From Paracoccus sp. TOH (GTDB lineage: Bacteria > Pseudomonadota > Alphaproteobacteria > Rhodobacterales > Rhodobacteraceae): DNA of 64,000 bases. The notes below the pieces were generated by a model that did not search any database, had not been told where the DNA came from, and saw only the letters and a list, made by a program, of their open reading frames with translations. Location of the stretch: positions 161,001 through 225,000 of the forward strand of contig NZ_CP098360.1 in the NCBI RefSeq assembly GCF_030388245.1, given 5' to 3'. Shown piece after piece: positions 9,531 through 21,047 of the stretch; the first letter of the stretch is position 1, and every line of letters begins with the position of its first letter. The position numbers were made by a program, and so were the translations under genes.

Positions 9531-10768
9531 AGGACACGATCATTTTCCCGCCCCTCGAGATCCCCGAGACGCTGGCGGCGGGGCCGGGCCCGGGCAATAC
9601 CGATGCGCGGGTGCTGCAACGCTTTTGCCAGTCGGGACTGGCCGACCATATGCAGGCCGACGTGCTGCGCGGCATGGCCGAATGCAAGATCATGCTGCGC
9701 GAGCTGTGGGGCACCTGCAACGTCCATACCTTCGGCGTCGCCGGCACCGGCTTTTCCGGGCTCGACTGCATGCTGAGCGCGATCCTGCCCGGCGACGGCG
9801 TGGTGGTCTTCACCAACGGCACCTTCTCGGGCATCGACGGGCTGTCGATCCGCATGAAGGCCTCGACCCGCGAGGAATTGCGGGCCGATCCGCTGAATCC
9901 CCAACCCGCCTCGGTCACCACCGTCGAGGTGCCGCATGGCCAATCCGTCTCGGCCGAGGTGATCGAGGCGGCGCTGGCCCGGCACAAGCCGAAATGGGCC
10001 TTCATGGCGCATTGGGAAACCGGCGCCGGCCGGGTCAACGACCTGCGCGGCTTCTCGGACGCCTGCGCGCGGCACGGCGCGCTGGGGCTGGTCGATGCGG
10101 TCTCGTCGCTGGGAATCGCGGATTTCTCGATCGACGACTATCCCGGCGTGGTCGGCTGGGCCTCCTGCCCGCAAAAGGGCGTGCTGTGCCTGCCGCTGAC
10201 CTATGCGCCGGTCAGCTTCAGCGACCGCTATATCGCCGAGCTGCGCGAGAACGGCTGCCACAGCTATGTGCATCACCCGATCCTGGAAGCGCGGCATTGG
10301 GGCATCATCGGCGGCAAGGATGTCGAGAAGGGCGCCTATCACCGCACCCATTCCGGCTATGCGGTGGCGGCCTTCCATGAGGCGCTGCGCATCATCCTGC
10401 AAATGGGTCGCGCCGAACGCGCCCGGGACTATGCCTTCCACGAGAAGGTTCTGCGCGAGGCGGTCGAGGCGATGGGGTGCGAGGTCACCTCGGACATGAC
10501 CTCGCTGGTGGTGCTGAACCTGCCCGGCACGCTGGCCGGGCGCGAGATGGAGCTGGTGCAGAACTGCCGCGCCAGGGGCTTCGGCATCTGGCCGACGCTG
10601 TCCGAGCCGGTGCAGGTCCGGATCGGCATCCTGAACCAGCTTTCCCAGCCCGCGATCACCGAGATCGTCACCCGCTTCGCCGATGCCATGGCCGATCTGG
10701 GCGCGAATATCGACATGGCCCGGGTCCGGGCGGTGCTGAGCGCCCATTACGACCACGCCGACGCCTAA
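9527..10768 (+). CDS. sgaA: serine--glyoxylate aminotransferase
   Basis: Moves the amino group of serine to glyoxylate, giving hydroxypyruvate and glycine. The 413-residue product is a class V PLP aminotransferase. It carries [14 protein letters not shown] near the N-terminus (residues about 20-33), [11 protein letters not shown] and the PLP lysine in [10 protein letters not shown] (Lys207). C-terminal [14 protein letters not shown] is also typical. The start codon overlaps the end of the 38-codon ORF, so translation is likely coupled. mtkA follows after 19 bases. Confidence 0.95.
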   Translation: MKDTIIFPPLEIPETLAAGPGPGNTDARVLQRFCQSGLADHMQADVLRGMAECKIMLRELWGTCNVHTFGVAGTGFSGLDCMLSAILPGDGVVVFTNGTFSGIDGLSIRMKASTREELRADPLNPQPASVTTVEVPHGQSVSAEVIEAALARHKPKWAFMAHWETGAGRVNDLRGFSDACARHGALGLVDAVSSLGIADFSIDDYPGVVGWASCPQKGVLCLPLTYAPVSFSDRYIAELRENGCHSYVHHPILEARHWGIIGGKDVEKGAYHRTHSGYAVAAFHEALRIILQMGRAERARDYAFHEKVLREAVEAMGCEVTSDMTSLVVLNLPGTLAGREMELVQNCRARGFGIWPTLSEPVQVRIGILNQLSQPAITEIVTRFADAMADLGANIDMARVRAVLSAHYDHADA

Positions 10769-10787
10769 TCCAGGAAGGGATTGTCAG

Positions 10788-11984
10788 ATGGATATTCACG
10801 AATACCAGGCCAAGGAAATCCTGGCGAGCTTCGGCGTCGCCATTCCGCCCGGCGCCCTGGCCTACAGCCCCGAACAGGCGGCCTATCGGGCCCGCGAACT
10901 GGGCGGCGACCGCTGGATCGTCAAGGCGCAGGTCCATGCCGGCGGCCGCGGCAAGGCCGGGGGCGTCAAGCTCTGCGACAGCGACCACGAGATCATGGAG
11001 GCGACCGAGGCCATGTTCGGCCAGAAGCTGGTCACGCATCAGACCGGGGCCGAAGGCAAGGGCATCTATCGCGTCTATGTCGAAGGCGCGGTGCCCATCG
11101 CGCGCGAGATCTATCTGGGCTTCGTCCTCGACCGCGGCTCGCAGCGGGTCATGATCGTCGCCTCGTCCGAGGGCGGCATGGATATCGAGGACATCTCGGC
11201 CCAGAAACCCGAGACCATCGTCCGCTCGGCCGTCGAGCCGGCGGTCGGGCTGCGCGAGTTCCAGGCCCGCGAGATCGCCTTCGCGCTCGGGATCCCCGCG
11301 CCGCTGGTCCAGCAGATGGTGCGCACGCTGATGGGTTGCTACCGCGCGTTCCGCGACCTCGACGCCACCATGGTCGAAATCAACCCGCTGGTGGTCACCG
11401 GCGACAGCCGCATCATGGCGCTGGACGCGAAGATGACCTTCGACGACAACGCGCTGTTCCGCCATCCGCAGGTCTCGGAACTGCGCGACAAGTCGCAAGA
11501 AGACCCGCGCGAATCCCGCGCCGCCGACCGGGGCCTGTCCTATGTCGGTCTGGACGGCAATATCGGCTGCATCGTCAACGGCGCCGGCCTGGCCATGGCG
11601 ACGATGGACACCATCAAGCTGGCCGGGGGCGAGCCGGCGAATTTCCTCGACATCGGCGGCGGCGCCACACCCGAGCGGGTGGCCAAGGCGTTCCGGCTGG
11701 TCATGTCGGACAAGAATGTCCGCGCCGTGCTGGTCAACATCTTCGCCGGCATCAACCGCTGCGACTGGGTGGCCGAAGGCGTGGTCCAGGCCCTGACCGC
11801 CCACCCGGTCGAGGTGCCGGTCGTGGTGCGCCTGGCCGGCACCAATGTCGAGGAGGGCCGCAGGATCCTCGAACGATCCGGCCTGCCGGTCATCGCCGCC
11901 GGATCCCTGATGGACGCGGCGCAGAAGGCGGTCAGCGCGCTGGCGGACAAGACACCCATTCTGGAAAAGGCGGAGGCGATCTGA
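10788..11984 (+). CDS. mtkA: malate--CoA ligase, beta subunit
   Basis: With MtkB converts malate, CoA and ATP to malyl-CoA. The 398-residue product is an ATP-grasp protein of the succinyl-CoA synthetase beta type. It has the N-terminal [20 protein letters not shown]-grasp [17 protein letters not shown], and the C-terminal CoA-ligase part with [13 protein letters not shown] and [17 protein letters not shown]. Its position between sgaA and hprA, with malyl-CoA lyase in the same operon, separates it from an ordinary sucC. The stop overlaps the mtkB start by one base. Confidence 0.93.
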   Translation: MDIHEYQAKEILASFGVAIPPGALAYSPEQAAYRARELGGDRWIVKAQVHAGGRGKAGGVKLCDSDHEIMEATEAMFGQKLVTHQTGAEGKGIYRVYVEGAVPIAREIYLGFVLDRGSQRVMIVASSEGGMDIEDISAQKPETIVRSAVEPAVGLREFQAREIAFALGIPAPLVQQMVRTLMGCYRAFRDLDATMVEINPLVVTGDSRIMALDAKMTFDDNALFRHPQVSELRDKSQEDPRESRAADRGLSYVGLDGNIGCIVNGAGLAMATMDTIKLAGGEPANFLDIGGGATPERVAKAFRLVMSDKNVRAVLVNIFAGINRCDWVAEGVVQALTAHPVEVPVVVRLAGTNVEEGRRILERSGLPVIAAGSLMDAAQKAVSALADKTPILEKAEAI

Positions 11985-12874
11985 TGAGCATCTATCTGGA
12001 CAATGAAAGCCGCGTGATCGTGCAGGGCATCACCGGGCGCCTGGCCCGGTTCCACACCAGGGAGATGATCGACTACGGCACCAATGTCGTGGGCGGCGTC
12101 GTGCCCGGCAAGGGCGGCGAGACCTGCGAGGGCGTGCCGGTCTTCGACACCGTCAAGGAAGCGGTGGCGGCGACCGGCGCCAATGCCAGCCTGGTGATCG
12201 TGCCGCCGCCCTTCGCCGCGGATTCGATCATGGAGGCGGCCGATGCCGGCATCGGCTATTGCGTCTGCGTGACCGACGGCATCCCGGCCCAGGACATGAT
12301 CCGGGTCAAGCGCTACATGTATCGCTATCCCAGGGACCGCCGCATGGTGCTGACCGGGCCGAACTGCGCCGGCACCATCAGCCCCGGCAAGGCGCTGCTG
12401 GGGATCATGCCCGGCCATATCTACCTGCCGGGCAATGTCGGCATCGTCGGCCGCTCGGGCACGCTGGGTTACGAGGCGGCGCAGCAGCTGAAGGATCTGG
12501 GCATCGGCGTCTCGACCTCGGTCGGCATCGGCGGCGACCCGATCAACGGCTCGTCCTTCAAGGACATCCTGATGGCCTTCGAGCAGGACGACCAGACCGA
12601 TCTGGTCTGCCTGATCGGCGAGATCGGCGGCCCGCAAGAGGCGGATGCCGCCGGCTATATCCGCGACCACATGAAGAAGCCGGTGGTCGCCTATATCGCC
12701 GGCCTGACCGCGCCCAAGGGCCGCACCATGGGTCATGCCGGCGCGATCATCTCGGCCTTCGGCGAAAGCGCCAGCGAGAAGGTCGAGATCCTGACCGCCG
12801 CCGGCGTCACCGTCGCCGAGCATCCCTCGATGATCGGCGAGACCATCGCCCGGTCGATGAAACAATTTGCCTGA
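11984..12874 (+). CDS. mtkB: malate--CoA ligase, alpha subunit
   Basis: The 296-residue CoA-binding and phospho-His subunit of malate thiokinase. The N-terminal Rossmann part has VIVQGITGRLARFHT, the middle GPNCAGTISPGKALLGIMPG, and the phosphorylated His is His251 in TMGHAGAI. The start at 11984 shares a base with the mtkA stop (TGATG). Frames reaching further upstream only read mtkA out of frame. Together with mclA it regenerates acetyl-CoA and glyoxylate. Confidence 0.94.
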   Translation: MSIYLDNESRVIVQGITGRLARFHTREMIDYGTNVVGGVVPGKGGETCEGVPVFDTVKEAVAATGANASLVIVPPPFAADSIMEAADAGIGYCVCVTDGIPAQDMIRVKRYMYRYPRDRRMVLTGPNCAGTISPGKALLGIMPGHIYLPGNVGIVGRSGTLGYEAAQQLKDLGIGVSTSVGIGGDPINGSSFKDILMAFEQDDQTDLVCLIGEIGGPQEADAAGYIRDHMKKPVVAYIAGLTAPKGRTMGHAGAIISAFGESASEKVEILTAAGVTVAEHPSMIGETIARSMKQFA

Positions 12875-12883
12875 GAGGTCGAG

Positions 12884-13855
12884 ATGGCACAGCCCAAGGT
12901 ACTTCTGACCCGGCGGTGGCCCGAGGCGATCGAAGCGCGGCTCGGTGAGGTCTTCGACCTCACCGTCAGCCGGGACGATCTGCCGCTGGACGCCGAGCAA
13001 TTGAAAGCTGCGCTCCGCGATTACGACGCGGTGCTTCCCACGGTGACCGACCGGCTGTCGGCCCCGATCTTCGATCTGACGAATCCGCGCACGAAGATCC
13101 TTGGCAATTTCGGCGTCGGCTTCAGCCATATCGACCTGACCGCCGCCAGCGCCTGCGGGATCGCCGTGACCAACACGCCCGACGTGCTGAGCGAATGCAC
13201 CGCCGACCTTGCCATGACCCTGCTGCTGATGGTCGCGCGCCGCGCCGGCGAGGGCGAGCGCGAATTGCGCAACGGGAAATGGACCGGCTGGCGCCCGACC
13301 CACATGATCGGCAAGAAGGTCTCGGGCGCGACGCTGGGCATCGTCGGCTTCGGCCGCATCGGGCAGGCCATGGCCCGGCGCGCGCATTTCGGCTTCGGCA
13401 TGAAGATCGTGGTGCAGAACATCCCCGCCGTCGCGCCCGAGATCCTGGCCGAGTTCGGGGCCGAACAGGTCGACAGCATCGACGAATTGCTGCCGCGCTG
13501 CGATTTCGTGTCGCTGCATTGCCCGGGCGGGACCGAGAACCACCACCTGATCGACGCCCGCCGGCTGGGGCTGATGAAGCCGGACGGCTGCCTGATCAAC
13601 ACCGCCCGCGGCGAGGTGATCGACCAGCAGGCGCTGGCGCAGGCGCTGTGGTTCGGCACCATCGGCGGTGCCGGGCTGGACGTGTTCGAGGGCGAGCCGG
13701 ACATCCCCTATGCGCTGCTGGGCGCCGACAGCCTCGTCATGCTGCCGCATCTCGGCTCTGCCACGCGCGAGACGCGCGACGCCATGGGCCTCCGGGTGAT
13801 GGAGAACCTGGTGGCCTTCTTCGAGGGCCGCGAACCGCGCGACCGTGTGAACTGA
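12884..13855 (+). CDS. hprA: hydroxypyruvate reductase (D-2-hydroxyacid dehydrogenase family)
   Basis: Reduces hydroxypyruvate to D-glycerate with NAD(P)H. The 323-residue product has the family layout. Nucleotide binding is VGFGRIGQAMARR (GFGRIG at 155-160). The catalytic set is Arg242 in NTARGEVID, a Glu in DVFEGEP about 270, and His289 in LPHLGSATRE. The gene is placed between mtkB (9 bases away) and ppc (one-base overlap of stop and start). The same family includes glyoxylate reductase; context supports the hydroxypyruvate role. Confidence 0.92.
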   Translation: MAQPKVLLTRRWPEAIEARLGEVFDLTVSRDDLPLDAEQLKAALRDYDAVLPTVTDRLSAPIFDLTNPRTKILGNFGVGFSHIDLTAASACGIAVTNTPDVLSECTADLAMTLLLMVARRAGEGERELRNGKWTGWRPTHMIGKKVSGATLGIVGFGRIGQAMARRAHFGFGMKIVVQNIPAVAPEILAEFGAEQVDSIDELLPRCDFVSLHCPGGTENHHLIDARRLGLMKPDGCLINTARGEVIDQQALAQALWFGTIGGAGLDVFEGEPDIPYALLGADSLVMLPHLGSATRETRDAMGLRVMENLVAFFEGREPRDRVN

Positions 13856-16488
13856 TGGCGCGCGCGCGGGAGTTTCAGCCCGGACCGGATGGCGGTGCCG
13901 ATGCCTATGCCGAGACGCTGAGGCACATGCTGCGCCAGCATTGGCGCGACGTGCTTCTGCGCCGGGCGCCGCAGGTGGCCGCCAGCCTCGATTCCGGCGC
14001 GCCGGTCGCGATCCCCCGCGACAATGCGGCGGTGCCCTATCTGCAGGCGCTGAACATCTGGTTCCAGCTGCTGCGCATCGCCGACGAGAACGCGGCCATG
14101 CGCGAGCGGCGGCGGGCCGAGACCGAGTTGGGTCCGGCGACCGTGCCCGGCAGCTTCGCCAAGGCGCAGGCCGAGCTGGGCGACGCGGTCCGGCCCGGCG
14201 CCGGGGACGGCATCTGCGTGGGACCGACCCTGACCGCGCATCCGACCGAGGCCAAGCGCGTCACCGTGCTGGAGATCCATCGCCGCATCTATCGCAGCCT
14301 CGTGGCGCTGGAGACGCAACGCTGGACGCCCCGGGAACGGGCGCAGCTGACCGACGACCTGCGCAGCGAGATCGACCTGCTCTGGATGACCGGCGAGCTG
14401 CGGCTGGAACGCCCGCGGCTGTCGGACGAGATCGAATGGGGGCTGCAATTCTTTCGCGACAGCATCTACGACGCGGTGCCGCTGCTCTATGACCGCTACC
14501 TGGCCGCCGGTTTCGACCCCGGCACCCTGCCCGAGATCCGCTTTCACAGCTGGATCGGCGGCGACCGGGACGGCAATCCGAACGTGACGACCCAGGCGAC
14601 CCGCGACGCGCTGGCGCGCGGCCGGCAGGCGATCCTGGACCGCTATCTGGACGGGCTGCGCGAGGCCGGGGCCCGCATCAGCATCAGTTCCTCCATCGTG
14701 GCCGTCCCGGGGGCCGAGGGCATCGCGCTGGACGCGCTGATCGCCGAACAGCCCGACTGCCGCAGCCGCAACCCAGGCGAGATCTTCCGCCAGGCGCTGA
14801 CGGTCATCGGCAACCAGATCCGGGCGCTGCGCGACCAGACCGGCGGCTACCGCTTCGTGGGCGACTTCATCGCCGACCTGAAGGTGGTCGAGGACGGGTT
14901 GCAGGCGATCGGCGCCGCGCATCTGGCGCATCGCCATGTCCGCCCGATCCGCTGGCAGGCGCAGACCTTCGGCTTTCGCACCGCGACGCTGGACATCCGC
15001 CAGAACTCGACGGTGACGACCGGGGTGCTGGCCGAGATCTGGGCCGGCGACGACGGCCCCGCGCCGCCCTACGGCTCGGATGCCTGGTCCGAGCGGCTGC
15101 GCGCCGATCTGTCCAGCCCGGTCCTGCCAGAGGTCGATCCCGCCCGGCTGGGCGATGCCGGTCAGGAGTTGCTGGCGCTGCTGCGGCTGATGCGCGACAT
15201 GCGCGAGGGTGCGGACCCCGACGCGCTTGGCCCCTTCATCCTGTCGATGACGCGCTCGACCGACGACCTGCTGGGGGTTTATCTGCTGGCCCGCCATGCC
15301 GGCTTCGGCGCCGAGACCTTGGACCTGCGCGTGGTGCCGCTGTTCGAGACCATCGCCGACCTTCGGGCCGCGCCGGCGATCCTGTCCGAACTGCTGCAGG
15401 TGCCGCTGGCCCGCCGCAGCCTGAAGGCGCGGGGCGGCAACCGGCTCGAGGTGATGCTGGGCTATTCCGACAGCAACAAAGACGGCGGCTTCGTCAGCTC
15501 GACCTGGGAACTGGAGCGGGCGCAGCGCAGCATCTCGCGCGCGCTGGCCGCCTATGCGATGCGGCCGGTCTTCTTCCACGGCCGCGGCGGCTCGGTCAGC
15601 CGCGGCGGCGCGCCGACCGAACGCGCCATCGCGGCGCAGCCGCCCGGCACGGTGTCCGGCCGGATGCGGATCACCGAACAGGGCGAGGTGGTATCGTCGA
15701 AATACGCCAATCGCGGCACGGCGCTGAACACGCTCGAGGGGCTGACATCGGCGGTGCTGCTGCACAGCGCCGCAGCGGCGCGGACCACCGCCACGCCCGA
15801 ATTCGACGATGCGCTCGAGGGGCTGGCGGGAATGTCGCAGACCGCCTATGCCACCCTGCTGGGCCAGCCCGGCTTCGTGAGCTATTTCCAGCAGGCAAGC
15901 CCGGTCGAGGAGCTGGCGATGCTGAAGATCGGCTCGCGCCCGGCCCGCCGCTTCGGGGCGAAGTCGCTCAATGACCTGCGGGCGATCCCCTGGGTCTTTG
16001 CCTGGTCGCAGAACCGCCACCTGATCACCGGCTGGTACGGCTTCGGCACCGCCATCGACAGCTTTCGCAAGGTGCGCGAGGCCGCGGGCGATGACCTGCT
16101 GCGGCGGATGCTGCGCGGCTCGGCGCTGTTCCAGCTGATCGTGGACGAGGTCGAGAAATCGCTGTTCCAGGCGGATATGCAGATTGCCGCCCTTTACGCC
16201 TCGCTGGTCGAGGATGCCGGGGTGCGCGACGCGATCCTGGGGGCGGTGCAGGCCGAATACCGCCGCAGCGAACAGGCCCTACTCTGGCTGACCGGCGAGG
16301 CGCTGCTGGCCGAGCGCTTCCCCTTGATGCGCGAACGCTTCGAGCGGGTCCGCGCCCCGATGGGCGACATCCATGCGCTGCAGGTCGACCTGCTGCGCGA
16401 ACTGCGCGGCCGCACGACGGGCAAGCTGTCGGTGCCGCTGCTTCAGACCATGAACTGCATAGCCACCGGCCTGGGCTGGACCGGCTGA
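13855..16488 (+). CDS. ppc: phosphoenolpyruvate carboxylase
   Basis: Carboxylates PEP to oxaloacetate, the CO2-fixing step of the serine cycle. The 877-residue product has the catalytic marks: His129 in [13 protein letters not shown], the glycine loop [14 protein letters not shown] and [10 protein letters not shown]. The start at 13855 overlaps the hprA stop. Odd feature: PEPCs usually end in RNTG, whose Asn (Asn881 of the E. coli enzyme) helps bind the inhibitor aspartate. This protein ends GWTG, with Trp875 at that place. That suggests weak or no aspartate inhibition, which would suit a serine-cycle enzyme. Confidence 0.95.
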   Translation: MARAREFQPGPDGGADAYAETLRHMLRQHWRDVLLRRAPQVAASLDSGAPVAIPRDNAAVPYLQALNIWFQLLRIADENAAMRERRRAETELGPATVPGSFAKAQAELGDAVRPGAGDGICVGPTLTAHPTEAKRVTVLEIHRRIYRSLVALETQRWTPRERAQLTDDLRSEIDLLWMTGELRLERPRLSDEIEWGLQFFRDSIYDAVPLLYDRYLAAGFDPGTLPEIRFHSWIGGDRDGNPNVTTQATRDALARGRQAILDRYLDGLREAGARISISSSIVAVPGAEGIALDALIAEQPDCRSRNPGEIFRQALTVIGNQIRALRDQTGGYRFVGDFIADLKVVEDGLQAIGAAHLAHRHVRPIRWQAQTFGFRTATLDIRQNSTVTTGVLAEIWAGDDGPAPPYGSDAWSERLRADLSSPVLPEVDPARLGDAGQELLALLRLMRDMREGADPDALGPFILSMTRSTDDLLGVYLLARHAGFGAETLDLRVVPLFETIADLRAAPAILSELLQVPLARRSLKARGGNRLEVMLGYSDSNKDGGFVSSTWELERAQRSISRALAAYAMRPVFFHGRGGSVSRGGAPTERAIAAQPPGTVSGRMRITEQGEVVSSKYANRGTALNTLEGLTSAVLLHSAAAARTTATPEFDDALEGLAGMSQTAYATLLGQPGFVSYFQQASPVEELAMLKIGSRPARRFGAKSLNDLRAIPWVFAWSQNRHLITGWYGFGTAIDSFRKVREAAGDDLLRRMLRGSALFQLIVDEVEKSLFQADMQIAALYASLVEDAGVRDAILGAVQAEYRRSEQALLWLTGEALLAERFPLMRERFERVRAPMGDIHALQVDLLRELRGRTTGKLSVPLLQTMNCIATGLGWTG

Positions 16489-16510
16489 ACCAAGGAACGG
16501 GGAGAGGACG

Positions 16511-17806
16511 ATGAACCACCAACCGATCAACACCACCATGGCCACCAAGCCGCTGGCCGACAGCGATCCCTATATCTGTCGCGCCATCCGCATGGAGCTG
16601 GGCCGCCAGCGCGACGAGATCGAGCTGATCGCCTCGGAGAACATCGTCTCGCCTGCGGTGCTCGAGGTGCAGGGCTCGGTCCTGACCAACAAATATGCCG
16701 AGGGCTATCCGGGCAGGCGTTACTATGGCGGCTGCGAGCATGTCGACATCGTCGAGGATCTGGCGATCCAGCGGGCGAAATGGCTGTTCGGTTGCGAATA
16801 TGCCAATGTGCAGCCCAATTCCGGCAGCCAGGCCAATCAGGGCGTGTTCACCGCCCTGATGAAGCCCGGCGATACCTTCCTGGGCATGAATCTGGCCTCG
16901 GGCGGTCACCTGACCCATGGCGCGGCGCCCAACCAGTCCGGCAAATGGTTCAATGCGGTGCAATATGGCGTGCGCCAGCAGGATTGCCTGATCGACTTCG
17001 ACGAGGTGGCGGAACTGGCCCGGCAGCATCGGCCGAAGCTGATCGTCGCCGGCGGCTCGGCCATCCCGCGGGTCATCGACTTTCGGCGGTTCCGCCAGAT
17101 CGCCGACAGCGTCGGGGCCTATCTGATGGTCGACATGGCCCATATCGCCGGACTGGTCGCGGGCGGCGCGCATCCCTCGCCCTTCCCCCATGCCGATGTG
17201 GTCACCACCACCACCCACAAGACCCTGCGCGGCCCGCGCGGCGGCATGATCCTGACCAATGACGCCGAGATCGCCAAGAAGGTCAATTCGGCGATCTTCC
17301 CCGGCATCCAGGGCGGGCCGCTGATGCATGTCATCGCCGGCAAGGCCGTGGCCTTCGGCGAGGCGCTGCAGCCCGAGTTCAAATCCTATGCCGTGGCGGT
17401 GGTGAAGAACGCGCAGGTGCTGGCCGAGGGCCTGATCGAGGGCGGGCTGGACATCGTCACCGGCGGCACCGACACCCATGTGATGCTGGTCGACCTGCGG
17501 CCGAAAAAGGTGACCGGCAACGAGACCGAGAAGGCGCTCGGCCGGGCGAACATCACCTGCAACAAGAACGGCATCCCCTTCGATCCGGAAAAGCCCACGG
17601 TGACCTCGGGCATCCGGCTGGGCAGCCCGGCCGCCACCACGCGCGGCTTCGGCGAGCCGGAGTTCCGCCAGGTCGCCCGCTGGATCATCGAGGTGGTGGA
17701 CGGGCTGGCCGAGAACGGCCCCGAGGGCAATGCGGCGGTCGAAGCCCGGGTCAAGGCCGATGTCCAGGCGCTGTGCGCGCGCTTCCCGCTTTATCCCGAA
17801 CTCTGA
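16511..17806 (+). CDS. glyA: serine hydroxymethyltransferase
   Basis: Forms serine from glycine and methylene-THF, the C1-fixing step of the cycle. 431 residues. Marks are [19 protein letters not shown] near residue 38, [18 protein letters not shown], and the PLP lysine Lys237 in [16 protein letters not shown] good GGGGAGAGG ribosome site precedes the ATG at 16511. As the serine-cycle copy it likely coexists with a housekeeping glyA elsewhere. A strong hairpin follows the stop. Confidence 0.97.
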   Translation: MNHQPINTTMATKPLADSDPYICRAIRMELGRQRDEIELIASENIVSPAVLEVQGSVLTNKYAEGYPGRRYYGGCEHVDIVEDLAIQRAKWLFGCEYANVQPNSGSQANQGVFTALMKPGDTFLGMNLASGGHLTHGAAPNQSGKWFNAVQYGVRQQDCLIDFDEVAELARQHRPKLIVAGGSAIPRVIDFRRFRQIADSVGAYLMVDMAHIAGLVAGGAHPSPFPHADVVTTTTHKTLRGPRGGMILTNDAEIAKKVNSAIFPGIQGGPLMHVIAGKAVAFGEALQPEFKSYAVAVVKNAQVLAEGLIEGGLDIVTGGTDTHVMLVDLRPKKVTGNETEKALGRANITCNKNGIPFDPEKPTVTSGIRLGSPAATTRGFGEPEFRQVARWIIEVVDGLAENGPEGNAAVEARVKADVQALCARFPLYPEL

Positions 17807-17815
17807 AAGACATTC

Positions 17816-17844
17816 GCCGGCCTCCCCGGAGGCCGGTGAGTTTT
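17816..17844 (+). terminator. hairpin with short T-run after glyA
   Basis: CCGGCCTCC and GGAGGCCGG form a 9-base GC stem with a two-base centre, followed by TGAGTTTT. It lies in the 69 bases between glyA and pntA, so it may partly terminate the serine-cycle transcript and lower pntAB expression. Confidence 0.6.
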
Positions 17845-17875
17845 GGCGCATGAGGATTACGGAAAGGATCGCCTG

Positions 17876-19450
17876 GTGAAGATCGGCGGATTGAGAGAGC
17901 GTTTTGATGGGGAGGCCCGGGTTTCTGTGACGCCGTCCTCTGCGGCGCATCTGCGCAAGCTGGGGCACTCGGTGTTCGTGGAAGCCGGCGCGGGGGTTCG
18001 TGCGGGGTTTTCCGATGCGGCCTATGAGGCGGCCGGGGTGACGGTTCTGCCGGACGCCGCGGCGCTGATCGGCGCGGTCGAGGTGGTGACCAAGGTGCGG
18101 CCGCCCGAGCCGGCGGAGCTGCGGCAGATGCGGCGCGGCCAGACGCTCATCAGCCATTTCTGGCCGGCGCAGAACGCCGAGCTGCTGGAACTGGCGCGCG
18201 AACAGGGCGTCACCGCCATCGCCATGGACATGGTGCCGCGGATCTCGCGCGCGCAGAAGATGGATGCGCTCAGCTCGATGGCCAATATCGCCGGCTACCG
18301 GGCGGTGATCGAGGCGGCGAACAATTTCGGCCGCTTCTTCACCGGCCAGGTCACCGCGGCGGGCAAGGTGCCGCCGGCCAAGGTGCTGGTGGTCGGCGCC
18401 GGCGTCGCCGGGCTGGCGGCCATCGGCGCCGCGGTCAGCCTGGGCGCGCAGGTCTATGCCTTCGACGTGCGCCCGGAAGTGGCCGAGCAGATCGAATCCA
18501 TGGGCGCCGAATTCGTCTATCTGGACTTCCAGGACCAGGTGCAGGACGGCGCCGCCACCGGCGGCTATGCCGCGCCCTCCTCGCCCGAGTTCCGCGAAAA
18601 GCAGCTCGAGAAGTTCCGCGAACTGGCGCCGCAGATGGACATCGTCATCACCACGGCGCTGATCCCCGGCCGCGACGCGCCGAAGCTGTGGACCGCCGAC
18701 ATGGTCGCGGCGATGAAGACCGGCTCGGTCATCGTCGATCTGGCGGCCGAGCGCGGCGGCAATTGCGACCTGACCGTCCCGGACGAGCGCATCGTCACCG
18801 AAAACGGCGTGGTGATCGTCGGCTATACCGATTTCCCGTCGAGGATGGGCGCGCAAGCCTCGGAACTTTATGGAAACAACATCCGCCACATGCTGGCCGA
18901 CCTGACGCCGGGCAAGGACGGCGTCATCGTGCAGAACATGGAGGACGACGTGATCCGCGGCGCCACCGTCGCCTTTGACGGCGACGTGACCTGGCCGCCG
19001 CCGCCGCCCAAGGTCGCGGCCATCGCCGCCCAGAAGCCGCGCGAGAAGCCGAAGGAGCTGACCCCCGAGGAGCGGCGCGAGAAGGAGGCGGCCGCGTTCC
19101 GCGCCCAGACCCGGTCGCAGGTGACGCTGCTTGGCGCGGGCGCGGCGCTGATGCTGCTGGTCGGGCTGTTCGCCCCGGCATCGTTCCTGTCGCATTTCAT
19201 CGTCTTCGTGCTGGCGGTCTTCGTCGGCTTCCAGGTGATCTGGAACGTCAGCCATTCGCTGCACACGCCCTTGATGGCGATCACCAACGCCATCTCCTCG
19301 ATCATCATCGTCGGCGCGCTCTTGCAGATCGGCTCGGGCGGCTGGCTGGTGGTGGCTCTGGCGGCGCTGTCGGTGCTGATGGCGGGCGTCAACATCTTCG
19401 GCGGCTTCCTGGTCACGCGCCGGATGCTCGCCATGTTCCAGAAGTCGTAA
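17876..19450 (+). CDS. pntA: NAD(P) transhydrogenase, alpha subunit
   Basis: Part of the proton-driven transhydrogenase that reduces NADP+ with NADH. GTG at 17876 is chosen because the product then begins [20 protein letters not shown], the normal PntA N-terminus, and GGAAAGGA precedes it. About 524 residues. The soluble NAD-binding domain has [16 protein letters not shown] Pro/Lys/Glu-rich linker about 375-410 follows, then four hydrophobic segments. It is an E. coli-type undivided alpha subunit, not the split PntAA/PntAB found in some relatives. Likely supplies NADPH for FolD-dependent formate reduction. Confidence 0.95.
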   Translation: MKIGGLRERFDGEARVSVTPSSAAHLRKLGHSVFVEAGAGVRAGFSDAAYEAAGVTVLPDAAALIGAVEVVTKVRPPEPAELRQMRRGQTLISHFWPAQNAELLELAREQGVTAIAMDMVPRISRAQKMDALSSMANIAGYRAVIEAANNFGRFFTGQVTAAGKVPPAKVLVVGAGVAGLAAIGAAVSLGAQVYAFDVRPEVAEQIESMGAEFVYLDFQDQVQDGAATGGYAAPSSPEFREKQLEKFRELAPQMDIVITTALIPGRDAPKLWTADMVAAMKTGSVIVDLAAERGGNCDLTVPDERIVTENGVVIVGYTDFPSRMGAQASELYGNNIRHMLADLTPGKDGVIVQNMEDDVIRGATVAFDGDVTWPPPPPKVAAIAAQKPREKPKELTPEERREKEAAAFRAQTRSQVTLLGAGAALMLLVGLFAPASFLSHFIVFVLAVFVGFQVIWNVSHSLHTPLMAITNAISSIIIVGALLQIGSGGWLVVALAALSVLMAGVNIFGGFLVTRRMLAMFQKS

Positions 19451-19463
19451 GGGGAGAGGGCGC

Positions 19464-20903
19464 ATGGAATACGGATTCACCACCGCCGCCTATGTGGTCG
19501 CGGCCGTGCTGTTCATCCTGTCCCTGGGCGGGCTCTCGGGTCAGGAAAGCGCCAAGCGCGCGGTCTGGTACGGCATCGCGGCCATGGCGCTGGCCGTGGT
19601 CGCGACGCTGATCGGGCCGGGCTACGGCAATTGGGGGCTGACGCTGATCATGCTGGCCATCGGCGGCGCCGTGGGCTGGGTCGTGGCCAAGCGGGTGCAG
19701 ATGACCGAGATGCCGCAGCTGGTCGCGGCCATGCACAGCCTGGTCGGCCTGGCCGCGGTGCTGATCGGCTTCAACGCCCAGTTCGAGCTCTCGCGGGTGC
19801 TGCGCGCCCGCGCCGCCGACGCGGCGGCCGAGTTCCACGGCTTCGCCGCGGTGCTGGCGCACAAGACCCCGGCCGAGATCGCCATGCTCAAGGTCGAGGT
19901 GGCGCTGGGGATCTTCATCGGCGCGGTGACCTTCACCGGCTCGATCGTGGCCTTCGGCAAGCTGGCCGGCAGGATCGACGGCAAGCCCCGCAAGCTGCCC
20001 GGCGGGCACGCGCTGAATGCCGGCGCGGCGGCTCTGTCGCTGCTGGCGGTCGTCCTTTACTGCACCACCGGGGCGCCGGTGCTGTGGCTGGTGCTGATCA
20101 CGCTGCTGGCCTTCTTCATCGGCTATCACCTGATCATGGGCATCGGCGGCGCCGACATGCCGGTGGTGGTGTCGATGCTGAACAGCTATTCCGGCTGGGC
20201 GGCGGCGGCGATCGGCTTCACGCTGGGCAACGACCTGCTGATCGTGGTGGGCGCGCTGGTCGGCTCCTCGGGTGCGATCCTGAGCTACATCATGTGCAAG
20301 GCGATGAACCGCAACTTCGTCAGCGTGATCCTGGGCGGCTTCGGCGGCGAGACCGGCCCGGCGATGGAGATCGAGGGCGAGCAGGTGGCGATCGACGCCG
20401 ACGGCGTGGCGGCGGCCTTGAACGAGGCCGACGAGATCATCATCGTGCCGGGCTATGGCATGGCGGTGGCGCAGGCGCAGCAATCGGTGTCGGAGCTGAC
20501 CCGCAAGCTGCGCGCCCAGGGCAAGAGCGTGCGCTTCGCCATCCACCCGGTGGCGGGGCGGCTGCCCGGGCACATGAACGTGCTTCTGGCCGAGGCCAAG
20601 GTGCCCTATGACATCGTGCTGGAGATGGACGAGATCAACGAGGATTTCCCGAATACCGACGTGGTGATCGTGATCGGCTCGAACGACATCGTGAACCCGG
20701 CGGCGCAGGAGGACCCGAACAGCCCCATCGCCGGCATGCCGGTGCTGGAGGTCTGGAAGGCGAAACAGGTGTTCGTCAGCAAGCGCGGCCAGGGCACCGG
20801 CTATTCCGGCATCGAGAACCCGCTGTTCTACAAGGAGAACACCCGCATGTTCTATGGCGACGCCAAAAAGTCCCTCGACCAGCTCCTGCCCATGATCGAG
20901 TGA
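19464..20903 (+). CDS. pntB: NAD(P) transhydrogenase, beta subunit
   Basis: The 479-residue membrane subunit has many N-terminal transmembrane segments and a C-terminal NADP-binding domain III. Marks are the [10 protein letters not shown] loop, [18 protein letters not shown], and [15 protein letters not shown] with [16 protein letters not shown]. It starts at 19464 behind AGGGGAGAGGGCGC, 13 bases after pntA. Last gene of the plus-strand metabolic run; a regulator gene starts about 145 bases later. Confidence 0.96.
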   Translation: MEYGFTTAAYVVAAVLFILSLGGLSGQESAKRAVWYGIAAMALAVVATLIGPGYGNWGLTLIMLAIGGAVGWVVAKRVQMTEMPQLVAAMHSLVGLAAVLIGFNAQFELSRVLRARAADAAAEFHGFAAVLAHKTPAEIAMLKVEVALGIFIGAVTFTGSIVAFGKLAGRIDGKPRKLPGGHALNAGAAALSLLAVVLYCTTGAPVLWLVLITLLAFFIGYHLIMGIGGADMPVVVSMLNSYSGWAAAAIGFTLGNDLLIVVGALVGSSGAILSYIMCKAMNRNFVSVILGGFGGETGPAMEIEGEQVAIDADGVAAALNEADEIIIVPGYGMAVAQAQQSVSELTRKLRAQGKSVRFAIHPVAGRLPGHMNVLLAEAKVPYDIVLEMDEINEDFPNTDVVIVIGSNDIVNPAAQEDPNSPIAGMPVLEVWKAKQVFVSKRGQGTGYSGIENPLFYKENTRMFYGDAKKSLDQLLPMIE

Positions 20904-20986
20904 ACCCAGCACGGCAAAAAAACAGCAAAGCGGGCCGGAAGGCCGGTGACTTCACGGTCGCGCCCGCGACTCCTGCTCGTTTCGGC

Positions 20987-20999
20987 GGACATCTTGCTG
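20987..20999. promoter_or_regulatory. weak GGACA-N3-TGNNN site before the first regulator
   Basis: GGACATCTTGCTG keeps one arm of the GGACA-N3-TGTCC dyad and loses part of the other. It lies about 50 bases before the regulator start. It could be a degenerate autoregulatory site or chance. Confidence 0.2.
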
Positions 21000-21047
21000 T
21001 ATCACGGAAGCAATCGTCCGCAGGGAACGACGGAACGGGAGGTTGCA

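Noticed and set aside
10781..11983. N-terminal extension of the mtkB reading frame
   Set aside because: It only reads mtkA in another frame; the true start with one-base overlap is at 11984.
16025..19483. Minus-strand frame of 1152 codons opposite glyA and pntA
   Set aside because: Antisense artefact of high GC codon bias; the plus strand has complete, well-known genes here.
20985..21000. Possible sigma-54 promoter (GG-N10-GC) before the first regulator
   Set aside because: Only the GG and GC dinucleotides fit; the flanking TGGCAC and TTGCA bases are poor, and the overlap with a weak dyad makes it unconvincing.
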